Origin: Comamonadaceae bacterium
GTDB lineage: Bacteria > Pseudomonadota > Gammaproteobacteria > Burkholderiales > Burkholderiaceae_C
Reading direction: 5' to 3'
Assembly: GCA_027488215.1 (NCBI GenBank)
Contig: JAIYCB010000031.1
Span: 186,001 to 250,000 of the forward strand
Length of the DNA stretch: 64,000 nucleotides
Below are positions 8,721 to 18,816 of this stretch, piece by piece (position 1 is the stretch's first letter; every line of letters starts with the position of its first letter). The notes under the pieces were generated by a model that did no database searches, was not told the origin of the DNA, and was given only the letters and a program-made list of their open reading frames with translations. Made by a program: the position numbers and the translations under genes.

Positions 8721-9458
8721 ATGACTGAAAACGCTCCCATCGACGCGCCGAAGGCGACAGGCATGCCTGCTGACGTGCCTTTTTTGCGCACCATCAAAAG
8801 CTATGTGCTGCGTGCAGGTCGCACCACCATCGGACAGGCCAAAGCCTATGAGCTGTATGGTCCCGCCAATTTGCTGCACTACGCCCCACAAGCCCTGGAC
8901 GCCAGCGCCGCTTTTGGCCGCAGCGCCCCGCTGATTCTGGAAATCGGCTTTGGCATGGGCGAAGCCACGGCCCACATCGCACGGGTTCGGCCCGATGACA
9001 ATTTCCTGTGCTGCGAGGTGCACGAAGCCGGCGTAGGCGCACTGCTCAAACGCATTGGCGAGCAAGACATCCAAAACATCCGCATCCTGCGCCACGATGC
9101 GGTGGAGGTCATAGACCACATGCTCAGCCCAGGCTCGCTGGACGGCGTACACATCTTCTTCCCGGACCCTTGGCACAAAACCAAGCACCACAAGCGCCGC
9201 TTGATTCAGCCGGGGTTGGTGAACAAGTTGGCCCAGCGCCTCAAACCCGGAGGCTACCTGCACTGCGCCACAGACTGGCAACCCTATGCCGAACAGATGA
9301 TGGAAGTCATCAGCGCTGAACCTTTGTTGAGGAACACGGCTGACGTGGCCCAGGGGGGATTTGCGACCAAACCGGACTACCGGCCTTTGACCAAGTTTGA
9401 AAACCGAGGCCTCAAGCTCGGCCACGGCGTGTGGGACCTGGTGTTCCGCCGGGTCTGA
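8721..9458 (+). CDS. trmB: tRNA (guanine-46-N7)-methyltransferase
   Basis: A 245-residue SAM-dependent methyltransferase. The SAM-binding loop EIGFGMGEA lies near residue 74, and the TrmB signature [15 protein letters not shown] near 150 carries the tRNA-binding and catalytic residues. It makes m7G46 in the variable loop of tRNAs. The pseudouridine synthase follows after a single base, so the two RNA-modification genes are probably translationally coupled. Confidence 0.96.
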   Translation: MTENAPIDAPKATGMPADVPFLRTIKSYVLRAGRTTIGQAKAYELYGPANLLHYAPQALDASAAFGRSAPLILEIGFGMGEATAHIARVRPDDNFLCCEVHEAGVGALLKRIGEQDIQNIRILRHDAVEVIDHMLSPGSLDGVHIFFPDPWHKTKHHKRRLIQPGLVNKLAQRLKPGGYLHCATDWQPYAEQMMEVISAEPLLRNTADVAQGGFATKPDYRPLTKFENRGLKLGHGVWDLVFRRV

Positions 9459-9459
9459 C

Positions 9460-10374
9460 ATGACCCGATCGGCACGCGTGGCCCAAATGCCCGTGCGCGA
9501 TGGCGTGAGTGCCAGCGTAGTGGCTGTCCCGGCTGGGCATTGGCCCAACTTGCTCGATTTTTTGGTCCAGCGCATGCCCGGCATCCCCCGTGAGGAATGG
9601 GCGCAACGTCTGGCGCAAGGCCTGGTGCTTCAAGAAAACGGGCAAAGCGCTCAAGCAGATCAAGCCTGCCGATCTGGTCAGCGCTTCTTTTATTACCGCA
9701 ACGTGGCCGACGAACCACGCCTGCCCATGCAAGCGGCCATCTTGTTCGAAGACGATCACCTGCTGGTGGCCGACAAGCCGCATTTCATGCCAGTGACCCC
9801 GGCTGGCCCCTTTGTGCAGCAATGCCTGCTGGTCCAACTCAAACGACTGACAGGCCATGCCGATCTGGTACCCCTGCACCGCATTGACCGCGAAACGGCA
9901 GGCCTGGTACTTCTTGGCAAACGCCTGCACGAACGCGATGCCTACCACGCTCTGTTTCGTGACCACCGCATTCACAAGACTTACCAAGCCGTGGCCGCGC
10001 ACCGCCCCGAGCTGGCACTTCCGCGGGTGCACACCAGTCGTCTCGCCGAAGACCCGGCGTATTTTTTCAAAATGCAAGAAATACCGGGCGAGGTCAACAG
10101 CGAAACCCGGATTGCCCGGTTGAGCGTTCAGGGTGAGCAAGCGCTCTACCAATTGGAACCCGTAACGGGCAAGCGCCACCAGCTGCGTGTGCACATGATG
10201 GCCATGGGAATGCCCATAGCAGGCGATCAGTTCTACCCCACGGTGCGTCGGGGGCCTGCGGAGCAGGAAGATTTCAGCAACCCCTTGCAGCTCCTGGCCC
10301 AATCGGTGCGGTTCACCGACCCGCTCACTGGGCAAGCCCGTGAGTTGGAGAGCCAATTGAAGCTGCAGTTTTGA
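9460..10374 (+). CDS. RluA-family pseudouridine synthase
   Basis: A 304-residue protein with the RluA catalytic motif HRIDRETAGL near residue 141, whose Asp is the nucleophile, and the later GKRHQLRVHM segment. Family members isomerise uridine to pseudouridine in rRNA or tRNA. The start at 9460, one base after the trmB stop, keeps the genes coupled; a second in-frame ATG at 9487 is an alternative. The N-terminal region is short and not a clear S4 domain. The target uridine is not predictable. Confidence 0.88.
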   Translation: MTRSARVAQMPVRDGVSASVVAVPAGHWPNLLDFLVQRMPGIPREEWAQRLAQGLVLQENGQSAQADQACRSGQRFFYYRNVADEPRLPMQAAILFEDDHLLVADKPHFMPVTPAGPFVQQCLLVQLKRLTGHADLVPLHRIDRETAGLVLLGKRLHERDAYHALFRDHRIHKTYQAVAAHRPELALPRVHTSRLAEDPAYFFKMQEIPGEVNSETRIARLSVQGEQALYQLEPVTGKRHQLRVHMMAMGMPIAGDQFYPTVRRGPAEQEDFSNPLQLLAQSVRFTDPLTGQARELESQLKLQF

Positions 10375-10416
10375 CGCAAACTCAGGGCCGCTCAGGCAGC
10401 CCCGAGCCATCTGGCG

Positions 10417-13068
10417 TCAAACTCGCTCGGTCACCCAAGCCTGCACGCTGGCCAGCGCAGCAGGCAAAGCTGCTGGATTGGTGCCCCCGGCCATGGCCAT
10501 GTCGGGCTTGCCGCCGCCTTTGCCGCCGACTTGCCCCGCCACAAAGCTGGCCAGTTCCCCGGCTTTGACTTTGCCCACGGTGTCGGCGGTCACGCCAGCG
10601 GCGATCTGAACCTTCTCGCCATCCACAGCCGTTAGCACGATCACAGCGGTCTTGATCTTGTCCTTGAGCTTGTCCATGGTGTCGCGCAAGGTCTTGGCAT
10701 CGGCCCCTTCCAGCGTGGCCACCAGCAGCTTGATGCCCTTGATGTCCACCGCTTGCTTGACGAGTTCATCGCCCTGGGCCGAAGCCAACTTGCCTTTGGC
10801 GGCGGCCAGTTCTTTCTCCAGGGCCTTGACCTGGTCGAGCACCTGCGCGATGCGGGCATTGAGCTCGGCCGGTTGGGCCTTGAGCGCGCCAGCGGCTTGC
10901 GAGACGGTGTCTTCGAGCGACTGCAGATAAGCCAATGCGTTTTCTCCGGTCACGGCTTCAATGCGTCGCACGCCTGCGGCCACGCCACCTTCGCTCACGA
11001 TCTTGAACAGGCCAATGTCGCCCGTGGCTTTGACGTGGGTGCCGCCGCACAGTTCACGGCTGGTGCCAATGTCCAAAACGCGCACGGTCTCACCGTACTT
11101 CTCGCCAAACAGCATCATCGCGCCGGTCTTCTGGGCACTTTCAATGTCCATCACACGCGCATGCGCAGCGGCGTTGGCCAAAATTTCAGCGTTGACTTGG
11201 GCTTCGATCTGGCGGATTTCGGCGTCGGTCACGGGCGCGTTGTGCGCAAAGTCAAAGCGGGTGCGCTCGGCGTTGACCAAGCTGCCCTTTTGCTGCACAT
11301 GGCTGCCCAGCACTTCGCGCAAGGCTTTGTGCATCAGGTGGGTAGCGCTGTGGTTGCGCACGGTGGCGGCACGTAGGCCCAAGTCCACATGGGCCTGCAC
11401 CGCATCGCCCACCTTCAGGCTGCCGGATTTCACTTCGCCGTGGTGGCCAAACACGTCGGCCTTGATCTTGAGCGTGTCAGCCACATTGAACTGGCCACCC
11501 GCGTTGTGGATCATGCCCTGGTCGCCCACTTGGCCACCGGACTCGGCGTAGAACGGGGTCGTGTCCAGCACGACCACACCCGCCTGACCGGCTTGGAGTT
11601 CATTCACGGCGTTGCCGTCAGCGTACAAAGCCAGCACTTTGGCGTTGGCCGTCAGGTCTTCGTAGCCCACAAAGTCGTTACCGTCCCCGGTGTACTCCAG
11701 CGCTTTGTCCATCTTGAACTTGCCAGCCGCGCGGGCCTGGGCTTTTTGCTTTTCCATGGCTGCAGCAAAACCGGCCTCGTCCACGCTCAGGCCTCGTTCG
11801 CGGCACACGTCGGCCGACAGGTCGAGCGGGAAGCCGTAGGTGTCGTGCAGCTTGAAGGCGACTTCGCCAGGCAGCATTTTCACGCCGCCTTCGAGTGCCG
11901 CGTCCAGAATCTGCATGCCGCTTTGCAGCGTCTCAAAGAAGCGTTCTTCTTCCACACGCAAAACGTCGGCAATGCGCTCGGCCTGATCAGCCATGTTGGG
12001 GTAAGCCGCGCCCATGAGCTTGACCAAATCGGGCACCAGCTTGTGGAAGAACGGGGTCTTTTGGCCCAGCAGATAACCGTGGCGAATCGCGCGGCGGATG
12101 ATGCGGCGCTGCACATAGCCACGGCCTTCGTTGCTCGGCACCACGCCGTCGCTCACCAGAAACGCGGTGGCGCGGATGTGGTCGGCGATCACGCGCAGTG
12201 ACTTGTTGTTCAAATCGGTGCAACCGGTTTCGCGGGCAGCGGCCTTGATCAGCGCATCAAAAATGTCGATCTCGTAGTTGCTGTGCACGTGTTGCAAGAT
12301 GGCGGCCAGGCGCTCCAGGCCCATGCCGGTGTCCACACAAGGCGCGGGCAGCGGCGTGACGGCACCGGTCTCGTCCATGTTGAACTGCATGAACACGTTG
12401 TTCCATATTTCGATGAAACGGTCACCGTCTTCATCGGGGCTGCCGGGTGGGCCGCCAGGGATGTGTGGACCATGGTCGTAGAAGATTTCGGAGCAAGGAC
12501 CGCAAGGGCCGGTGTCGGCCATCATCCAGAAGTTGTCTGACTTGTAGCGACCGCCCTTGTTGTCGCCGATGCGGATGATGCGGGTCTCCTGCACGATGCG
12601 CTCTGAGGTCCAGCCCGCTTTGAAAAAAATGTCCTGCCAAATGGCATAGGCCTCGTCGTCTTCCTGATACACCGTGGCGTAGAGCTTCTCGGCGGGCAGC
12701 TTGTAGACCTGGGTCAGCAGCTCCCAAGCCCACTCCAGGGATTCGCGCTTGAAATAGTCGCCAAACGACCAGTTGCCCAGCATCTCAAAAAAGGTGTGAT
12801 GGCGTGCGGTGTAGCCCACGTTTTCAAGGTCGTTGTGCTTGCCACCCGCACGCAGGCAGGCCTGCACGGACGCGGCGCGCACGTAACTGCGCTTGTCCGA
12901 GCCCAAAAACACGTCCTTGAATTGGACCATGCCGGAGTTGGTGAACATCAGGGTCGGGTCGTTGCCGGGCACCAGAGGGCTGGATGCCACCACGGTGTGG
13001 CCTTTGGACTCAAAAAAGTCTAAAAAGGTCTTGCGGATGTCGGAGACGGAGAAAGTGGCTTGGCTCAT
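10417..13068 (-). CDS. alaS: alanyl-tRNA synthetase
   Basis: An 883-residue class II synthetase, full length for AlaRS. It has the N-terminal catalytic domain ([12 protein letters not shown]-type segment missing nothing obvious), the editing-domain zinc motif HSATHLMH and the paired CGGTH motif, then a glycine-rich C-Ala end. The ATG at 13068 is chosen because the family begins directly with a [10 protein letters not shown]-like segment; the longer frame adds 23 unconserved residues. It charges tRNA-Ala and clears mischarged Ser and Gly. It is a single gene on the minus strand with its own 180-base leader. Confidence 0.97.
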   Translation of the reverse strand: MSQATFSVSDIRKTFLDFFESKGHTVVASSPLVPGNDPTLMFTNSGMVQFKDVFLGSDKRSYVRAASVQACLRAGGKHNDLENVGYTARHHTFFEMLGNWSFGDYFKRESLEWAWELLTQVYKLPAEKLYATVYQEDDEAYAIWQDIFFKAGWTSERIVQETRIIRIGDNKGGRYKSDNFWMMADTGPCGPCSEIFYDHGPHIPGGPPGSPDEDGDRFIEIWNNVFMQFNMDETGAVTPLPAPCVDTGMGLERLAAILQHVHSNYEIDIFDALIKAAARETGCTDLNNKSLRVIADHIRATAFLVSDGVVPSNEGRGYVQRRIIRRAIRHGYLLGQKTPFFHKLVPDLVKLMGAAYPNMADQAERIADVLRVEEERFFETLQSGMQILDAALEGGVKMLPGEVAFKLHDTYGFPLDLSADVCRERGLSVDEAGFAAAMEKQKAQARAAGKFKMDKALEYTGDGNDFVGYEDLTANAKVLALYADGNAVNELQAGQAGVVVLDTTPFYAESGGQVGDQGMIHNAGGQFNVADTLKIKADVFGHHGEVKSGSLKVGDAVQAHVDLGLRAATVRNHSATHLMHKALREVLGSHVQQKGSLVNAERTRFDFAHNAPVTDAEIRQIEAQVNAEILANAAAHARVMDIESAQKTGAMMLFGEKYGETVRVLDIGTSRELCGGTHVKATGDIGLFKIVSEGGVAAGVRRIEAVTGENALAYLQSLEDTVSQAAGALKAQPAELNARIAQVLDQVKALEKELAAAKGKLASAQGDELVKQAVDIKGIKLLVATLEGADAKTLRDTMDKLKDKIKTAVIVLTAVDGEKVQIAAGVTADTVGKVKAGELASFVAGQVGGKGGGKPDMAMAGGTNPAALPAALASVQAWVTERV

Positions 13069-13248
13069 GGGGGTGTGTTCGCTCAAAGTGCAACCCCGCA
13101 TTATAAGTTTGGGGCCTGTGGCTGGCTTTGGGGCCAAGGCGAGATGCGCGGATATAGTGGATCGGGCAAAAATTCACTTGACCGACATGTCCATGTGGCG
13201 GGTGACGCCGATTTCGCCAACGCGGACTCACATGGAAATTGCACGAAC

Positions 13249-14352
13249 CTACTTGAAAACAGCGTGTTTCCCGCGATCTGGCGCTTCCTCTCCCTTGACC
13301 CACCTGGCATAGGCATCGAACAGCGTTTGTGAACCGTGTGAGGGTGTGGCCTGAGCATCGTAGCGCTGCGCGTCAGCGTCCCAAACCAACATCGACTCAG
13401 AGGCGTAATACCGTCCGATGCGTGCCAACTCGGCTTTGTCCGCTGCAGCAGGAATGAGCTTGCCCAAAACGCTCAAAACACCCACGATGACGTCCAACAG
13501 GCGGACCGGAACACGTGTAAAACGAGGTTCCATTCCCAATAAAAAAAACAAATGTTCTCCCTGAGCCAGCGGGGTGATGGCAGGCCCCGGCCCACCGATG
13601 GGCAAGATGCGGTTGTGGCGTGACACGTCGTTGAGGCAACCAACCAGGAAATCAGCCAAATCATCGTCACTGATGGGTTTGCAGGCGGTCAACTGTCCGT
13701 CGCCGAAAAGCAAAAACGGCTTGCCTTTTTTGACCCGTTCCAATTGGCCCGACAGTGATTTGAAAAAAGCGGTTGGGCGAACGATGGAATAGGTGATGCC
13801 TGATTCGATCAAGACTTTTTCAAAAGCAAGTTTGGCATGTTGAAAAGCCAGCAAGGGCTTTTGCACGCAAATGGCAGACAGTTGTACAAAATGCTTCACA
13901 CCCGCGCTCTTTGCTGCTTGGAGTGCCCAAACATGCGCCTGGTGATCGATCCGCCAAGCGTCTTGAGGTGAACCCATTCGCGAGGCCATGCATGAGATCA
14001 CCACATCAAAGTGAGCTTGCGCCAGACCCGGTAGTTTCCAGACCCCCTCCTCAGCCGCGTTCCCCCAAAGCAGCGTGGCCCCAGCAAGGCAATCCAACAA
14101 GGGGGCGTCAGCCTGCGTTGGGCTCATCCCATGGCGTGGACGCACCAGACAAAACACCTCGTGGCCACGCCGAAGCAAAGCCCGTGCAGTGGCCATGCCA
14201 ATCGTTCCGCTCGCCCCTAGCAAAAGGACCCGCAAGCAAGCTTCTGGTTCTGAACCCGAGATGGGCAACCGGGTCACGGTGTTTGGCAAACAAACAGGGC
14301 TCGAAGGCTTGTCACTGGCCACGCTGTGAACTCCCAAAAAACGGAATTCCAT
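13249..14352 (-). CDS. bciA: divinyl chlorophyllide a 8-vinyl-reductase (BciA/DVR type)
   Basis: A 367-residue protein with an N-terminal Rossmann motif GASGTIG near residue 45. It also carries a series of segments I recognise from BciA and plant DVR: HFVQLSAICVQKPLL, YSIVRPTAFFKSL, CKPISDDDLADF, LPIGGPGPAITPL and IGRYYASESMLVWD. These enzymes reduce the C8 vinyl group during chlorophyll and bacteriochlorophyll synthesis with NADPH. The ATG at 14352 gives a short leader before the Rossmann fold; the frame is open further upstream only as a shadow of gabD. No photosynthesis genes are adjacent. A generic NAD-binding epimerase is the alternative, but the DVR-specific motifs argue against it. Confidence 0.87.
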   Translation of the reverse strand: MEFRFLGVHSVASDKPSSPVCLPNTVTRLPISGSEPEACLRVLLLGASGTIGMATARALLRRGHEVFCLVRPRHGMSPTQADAPLLDCLAGATLLWGNAAEEGVWKLPGLAQAHFDVVISCMASRMGSPQDAWRIDHQAHVWALQAAKSAGVKHFVQLSAICVQKPLLAFQHAKLAFEKVLIESGITYSIVRPTAFFKSLSGQLERVKKGKPFLLFGDGQLTACKPISDDDLADFLVGCLNDVSRHNRILPIGGPGPAITPLAQGEHLFFLLGMEPRFTRVPVRLLDVIVGVLSVLGKLIPAAADKAELARIGRYYASESMLVWDADAQRYDAQATPSHGSQTLFDAYARWVKGEEAPDRGKHAVFK

Positions 14353-14545
14353 GTTACTGTTTTTTCTGCTGTTCGAAGTCTGACTTTGAAAATAGCTGGC
14401 AAGCTGCACTGCGCAAGAAAGCCGCATAATTGGTTTTCCAAGCGGTGCATCCATCAGGGGGAAGTTTCGATCGTCCTGGTTTTTTGACCGCCATGCCTCT
14501 TTATCCACCGGCAAGCATTCAGCTGCCGGGTATTCACAAACCAAC

Positions 14546-16027
14546 ATGAAAACCATGACCACATCGCCCCTCGCCCTGCTCAACGACCCCACTTTGCTCA
14601 AAACCAATGCCTTGATCAATGGCCAGTGGGTGGCGGGCACCCAGCGTTTTGATGTCACCGACCCGGCCACAGGTGTGCACTTGGCCAGCGTGGCCAACTT
14701 GGGGGCGGCCGAAGCCGAAGCCGCCATTGCCGCTGCGAATGCGGCTTGGGGTGCCTGGAAAACCAAAACCGCCAAAGAGCGAAGCATCATTTTGCGCAAG
14801 TGGTTTGATTTGCTGATCGCCAACACTGAAGACCTCGCCCGCCTGATGACTGCAGAAAACGGCAAGCCCATTGCCGAGTCGCGTGGCGAAGTGGCCTATG
14901 GCGCAAGTTTTGTCGAGTGGTTCGCCGAAGAGGCCAAGCGCGTCAACGGCGAGACCCTGCCCCAGTTCGACAACAACCGCCGCCTCTTGGTGCTCAAGCA
15001 GCCGATTGGCGTGTGCGCGGCCATCACACCCTGGAACTTTCCGCTGGCCATGATCACCCGCAAGGTGGCCCCAGCACTCGCGGCGGGTTGCCCCGTGGTC
15101 ATCAAGCCCGCTGAACAAACCCCGCTCACCGCGCTGGCCGCCGCTGAACTGGCAATTCGCGCTGGCATCCCGGCCGGGGTGCTCAACATCATCACCGCCG
15201 ACGGCCCGCAAAGCATCACCATTGGCAAAGTCCTTTGCGCCAGCGACGTGGTGCGCCACATCAGCTTCACCGGCTCCACCGAAGTCGGCCGCATCCTGAT
15301 GGCCCAGTCAGCCCCCACCGTGAAAAAAATGTCGCTGGAGTTGGGCGGCAACGCACCCTTCATCGTGTTCGAAGACGCCGACATCGACAGCGCCGTGGAA
15401 GGCGCTTTTGCCAGCAAATACCGCAACGCAGGCCAGACCTGCGTGTGCTCCAACCGCTTTTATGTGCAGGAGTCGGTGTACGAAGAATTCGCCACCAAGT
15501 TCGCGGCCAAAGTCAAAACTGCCAAAGTGGGCAACGGTTTTGCCGACGGCGTGAACCAGGGCCCGTTGATCGAGCCCTCGGCCCTCGACAAGGTCGAGCG
15601 GCATGTGAAAGATGCGATCGCCAAGGGCGGACGCGTGCTCACGGGCGGCAAGCGGCTGGATGGCCAGTTTTTTGAACCCACGGTGATCGCCGACGCCAGC
15701 GCCGACATGGTCTGTGCCAAGGAAGAAACCTTTGGCCCGTTTGCGCCAATCTTCAAGTTCAAGACAGAACAAGAAGCGATTGATGCAGCCAATAACACCG
15801 AATTCGGGCTGGCGAGTTACTTCTACAGCCGCGATGTGGGCCGCATTTTCCGCGTGAGCGAAGCGCTGGAGTACGGCATGGTGGGCATCAACGTGGGCAT
15901 TTTGGCCACCGAGCATGTGCCTTTCGGTGGGGTCAAGCAGTCAGGTCTGGGCCGCGAAGGCTCGCACCACGGCATGGACGACTATGTAGAGATCAAATTC
16001 CTGTGTGTGGGTGACATATTGAAGTGA
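14546..16027 (+). CDS. gabD: NAD(P)-dependent succinate-semialdehyde dehydrogenase
   Basis: A 493-residue aldehyde dehydrogenase. The catalytic glutamate is in SLELGGNAPF near residue 265 and the catalytic cysteine in NAGQTCVCSNR near 298; the FTGSTEVGR cofactor loop is present. The CVCSNRFYVQ context and overall length match GabD, which oxidises succinate semialdehyde to succinate. The start could also be the ATG at 14555, three codons in. No gabT or GABA permease lies nearby, so the enzyme may serve 4-hydroxybutyrate or another aldehyde. It is divergent from bciA across 193 bases in which I see no clear operator. Confidence 0.93.
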   Translation: MKTMTTSPLALLNDPTLLKTNALINGQWVAGTQRFDVTDPATGVHLASVANLGAAEAEAAIAAANAAWGAWKTKTAKERSIILRKWFDLLIANTEDLARLMTAENGKPIAESRGEVAYGASFVEWFAEEAKRVNGETLPQFDNNRRLLVLKQPIGVCAAITPWNFPLAMITRKVAPALAAGCPVVIKPAEQTPLTALAAAELAIRAGIPAGVLNIITADGPQSITIGKVLCASDVVRHISFTGSTEVGRILMAQSAPTVKKMSLELGGNAPFIVFEDADIDSAVEGAFASKYRNAGQTCVCSNRFYVQESVYEEFATKFAAKVKTAKVGNGFADGVNQGPLIEPSALDKVERHVKDAIAKGGRVLTGGKRLDGQFFEPTVIADASADMVCAKEETFGPFAPIFKFKTEQEAIDAANNTEFGLASYFYSRDVGRIFRVSEALEYGMVGINVGILATEHVPFGGVKQSGLGREGSHHGMDDYVEIKFLCVGDILK

Positions 16028-16093
16028 TTCAACCCCACAATGGAGCACAAGGGCACGACCACTGGCCAGGGGTGGCGTGCCATCGAGTGCAGG

Positions 16094-17065
16094 TCAATGA
16101 CGAAAAGGCACCGTGAATTCGAAGTCAAGAAGCAAAGCCCGATGAACCCATGCCACCGAATCTGCCCAAGCAGGTTCAGCGCGCACACTCCACTCCACAA
16201 AAGGGGCCAAGTAGGGTTTATCAGTCCAAAGGGCTGGACTGGCCACAAGACGATAAGCAGGAGATTCGGTCCACGCATTGCCAGGCCACCAACTCAGAGC
16301 CATGCACATGAGCGTCAAAGAAGGAAGCAACCAAAATTTGGAGAGTTGCAGCAAGCGGTCTTGCCCCGAAACATTCAATCCCCATGCAAGCAAACCCGCA
16401 AAAAGTTGACACAGGTTAAGCAATCCAAACAACAAGGAGGCGGCCAATACCACCGGGGTCATGACCGTCTTGCGGTAAGCCGCCACCAACTGCGTCTGGG
16501 TGATTTGTGGGGCAAAAACGCCGCTCATGAGTTGCGTTGCGCCTGAATCCGAATCCAGATCTTCAGGAAACAAGCCAGCCACAGAAGAAGCCCACAAGGC
16601 ACTCATCACTGGACGGATGTCTGGAGGGGCCGGACTGGTCAGCAAAGTTTCGCCTCGGAGAAAAATTCGCCCATTGAGCGCCTCCTGAGTACTCATCTGC
16701 GACCGCCAACTCATCGAAAGGTCTTGCGCATCAGCTCGCGCAACGATGGTGTCCACCAAAGCCTTTTGCGCATGCCACATGCTGAACAAACCCAACATGC
16801 AGCACATCAAGAATAGTAAAACCCTGGACCGCACCCAATTGTCCAGCCAACGCATCAACAACAAGGCCAAGCCCAAACCGGAAACGATACGCCCCCAAAT
16901 CTCAATGTCGTTCAATTGGTTCGTGGTGGCAGCTGATTGCAAATCACCCGCCAATTCAAGCAGCCGGTGATTGAAGGACAACTCCAGGACCGTATAGCTG
17001 GCCAGCAAAATCAAAAACCAAGGCTGGATATTCAGAGAGCGATGATTGAGAGACGACCGTTGCAT
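16094..17065 (-). CDS. multi-pass membrane protein of unknown function
   Basis: A 323-residue protein I do not recognise. It has hydrophobic stretches at about residues 15-31, 60-72, 80-97, 205-232 and 243-260, suggesting five or six membrane segments, with a polar loop of about 100 residues between the third and fourth. No catalytic motif or cysteine pattern stands out. It stands alone between convergent gabD and the tRNA-Gly gene, transcribed away from the tRNA. Its lower GC and ordinary codon pattern may mean a lineage-specific gene. That it is a real gene is supported by consistent hydrophobic periodicity along the full length. Confidence 0.65.
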   Translation of the reverse strand: MQRSSLNHRSLNIQPWFLILLASYTVLELSFNHRLLELAGDLQSAATTNQLNDIEIWGRIVSGLGLALLLMRWLDNWVRSRVLLFLMCCMLGLFSMWHAQKALVDTIVARADAQDLSMSWRSQMSTQEALNGRIFLRGETLLTSPAPPDIRPVMSALWASSVAGLFPEDLDSDSGATQLMSGVFAPQITQTQLVAAYRKTVMTPVVLAASLLFGLLNLCQLFAGLLAWGLNVSGQDRLLQLSKFWLLPSLTLMCMALSWWPGNAWTESPAYRLVASPALWTDKPYLAPFVEWSVRAEPAWADSVAWVHRALLLDFEFTVPFRH

Positions 17066-17136
17066 TCGATGATTTTAACGATGCGTACTTTTAGATCAGC
17101 GCTAACGCCCATCCAATCCGATTAGAATTTCAGCAC

Positions 17137-17210
17137 GCGGGTGTCGTTCAATGGCAGGACTCTTGCTTCCCAAGCAAATAACGTGGGTTCGATTCCCATC
17201 ACCCGCTCCA
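17137..17210 (+). tRNA. tRNA-Gly (anticodon CCC)
   Basis: A 74-base cloverleaf with encoded CCA. The acceptor gcgggtg pairs with cacccgc, the D arm contains gttc-aatggca-ggac, the anticodon loop is ttcccaa (CCC) and the T arm contains ggttcgattcc. It closely resembles the E. coli tRNA-Gly with anticodon CCC. The anticodon stem has a C-A mismatch at its outermost pair (27-43). A strong terminator follows 10 bases later. Confidence 0.95.
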
Positions 17211-17220
17211 GTTCCAAATG

Positions 17221-17244
17221 AAAAGGCCCCTCTCGGGGCCTTTT
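17221..17244. terminator. bidirectional intrinsic terminator after tRNA-Gly and scoB
   Basis: A perfect 10-base stem, aaaaggcccc and ggggcctttt, with loop tctc, ending in a run of T on either strand. It lies between the plus-strand tRNA and the minus-strand scoB stop at 17264 and can serve both. Confidence 0.9.
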
Positions 17245-17263
17245 TGCATGCATTCGGGACGGT

Positions 17264-17905
<642 letters not shown>

Positions 17906-17906
17906 A

Positions 17907-18614
17907 TCAGACTCCCGCCTTTTCAGTGATGGTGCGTTTCTCGATGCGCTTTTCAGGGGTCTTGTTCAGCACGATGCGGTGCACATAAATGCCAGGCAGG
18001 TGGACGCTGTCGGGGTGCATCTCGCCGGTTTCGACGATCTCCTCGACCTCGACCACACAGATCTTGCCCGCCATGGCCACAGCGGGGTTGAAGTTGCGCG
18101 AGGTGTAACGGAACTGCAGGTTGCCGGACTTGTCGGCGCGGTGCGCTTTGACCAGCGACACGTCGGGCACCAAAGCGCGCTCCATCACATAGGTCTCGCC
18201 GTCGAACTCGCGCAGCTCCTTGCCTTCGGCCACTAGGGTTCCCACGCCGGTCTTGGTGAAGAAGGCCGGGATGCCCGCGCCGCCTGCACGAAGCTTCTCG
18301 GCCAACGTGCCTTGGGGGGTGAATTCCAGCGCCAACTCGCCCGCCAGGTACTGGCGCTCGAATTCTTTGTTCTCGCCCACATAAGACGAAATCATCTTTT
18401 TGATCTGGCGGGTTTGCAGCAAGAGGCCCAGACCGAAGTCGTCCACGCCCGCGTTGTTTGAAATCGCGGTCAGGTTCTGCACGCCGCTGTCACGCAAGGC
18501 GGCAATCAGGGCTTCGGGGATGCCGCACAGGCCAAAACCGCCCACGCCAATCAGTTGACCGTCAGCCACGATGCCTTTCAAGGCCTCGGCTGCGGAGGCA
18601 TAAATCTTGTTCAC
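17907..18614 (-). CDS. scoA: 3-oxoacid CoA-transferase subunit A
   Basis: A 235-residue alpha subunit with the glycine-rich [10 protein letters not shown] motif near residue 25 and the [13 protein letters not shown] segment. I take the GTG at 18614 as the start: GGAG sits 7 bases upstream and the protein then begins [11 protein letters not shown] as in the family. An in-frame TTG four codons earlier would place the ribosome site inside the gene. It is the first gene of the scoAB operon; a 20-base palindrome lies about 37 bases upstream and a PAS-LuxR regulator is divergent. Confidence 0.92.
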   Translation of the reverse strand: MNKIYASAAEALKGIVADGQLIGVGGFGLCGIPEALIAALRDSGVQNLTAISNNAGVDDFGLGLLLQTRQIKKMISSYVGENKEFERQYLAGELALEFTPQGTLAEKLRAGGAGIPAFFTKTGVGTLVAEGKELREFDGETYVMERALVPDVSLVKAHRADKSGNLQFRYTSRNFNPAVAMAGKICVVEVEEIVETGEMHPDSVHLPGIYVHRIVLNKTPEKRIEKRTITEKAGV

Positions 18615-18649
18615 ACCGGTCTCCAAAAGAAGGTAGAGGGGGTTACGAT

Positions 18650-18671
18650 ACTACGTATTGAAATACGTAGT
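18650..18671. promoter_or_regulatory. TACGTA-containing palindrome in the scoA/regulator intergenic region
   Basis: A 9-base inverted repeat (actacgtat, spacer tgaa, atacgtagt) lies 36-57 bases upstream of the scoA GTG and about 150 bases before the divergent PAS-LuxR gene. Each half contains TACGTA. Position and symmetry fit a binding site for a dimeric activator, most simply the adjacent LuxR-type protein; that assignment is inference. Confidence 0.55.
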
Positions 18672-18709
18672 TTTTCGTAATGGTGAGCCCTTGGTTAATG
18701 CAGAGTCTT

Positions 18710-18798
18710 GATCGCCGCGCTTCGCTCGCGATGACGATCAAAAAGGCTCGCATCCGGGTCTTTCGTCAACGCGAAGAGCGCAGCAACGTGGCAATCCC
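18710..18798. repeat. dispersed palindromic element, copy A
   Basis: Two inverted arms, 18710-18736 and 18764-18798, belong to the family seen at 31968, 34975 and 48121. The left arm reads gatcgccgcgcttcgctcg and onward; the right arm ends gtggcaatccc. The right arm stops only about 18 bases before the start of the PAS-LuxR gene, so its transcript leader probably contains an imperfect hairpin. The unrelated spacer is about 27 bases. Confidence 0.75.
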
Positions 18799-18816
18799 TA
18801 CTCAAAACCCGTGCTC

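Noticed and set aside
8025-9584. A 519-residue open frame antisense to nth and trmB
   Set aside because: Shadow of two certain genes; composition typical of reverse frames.
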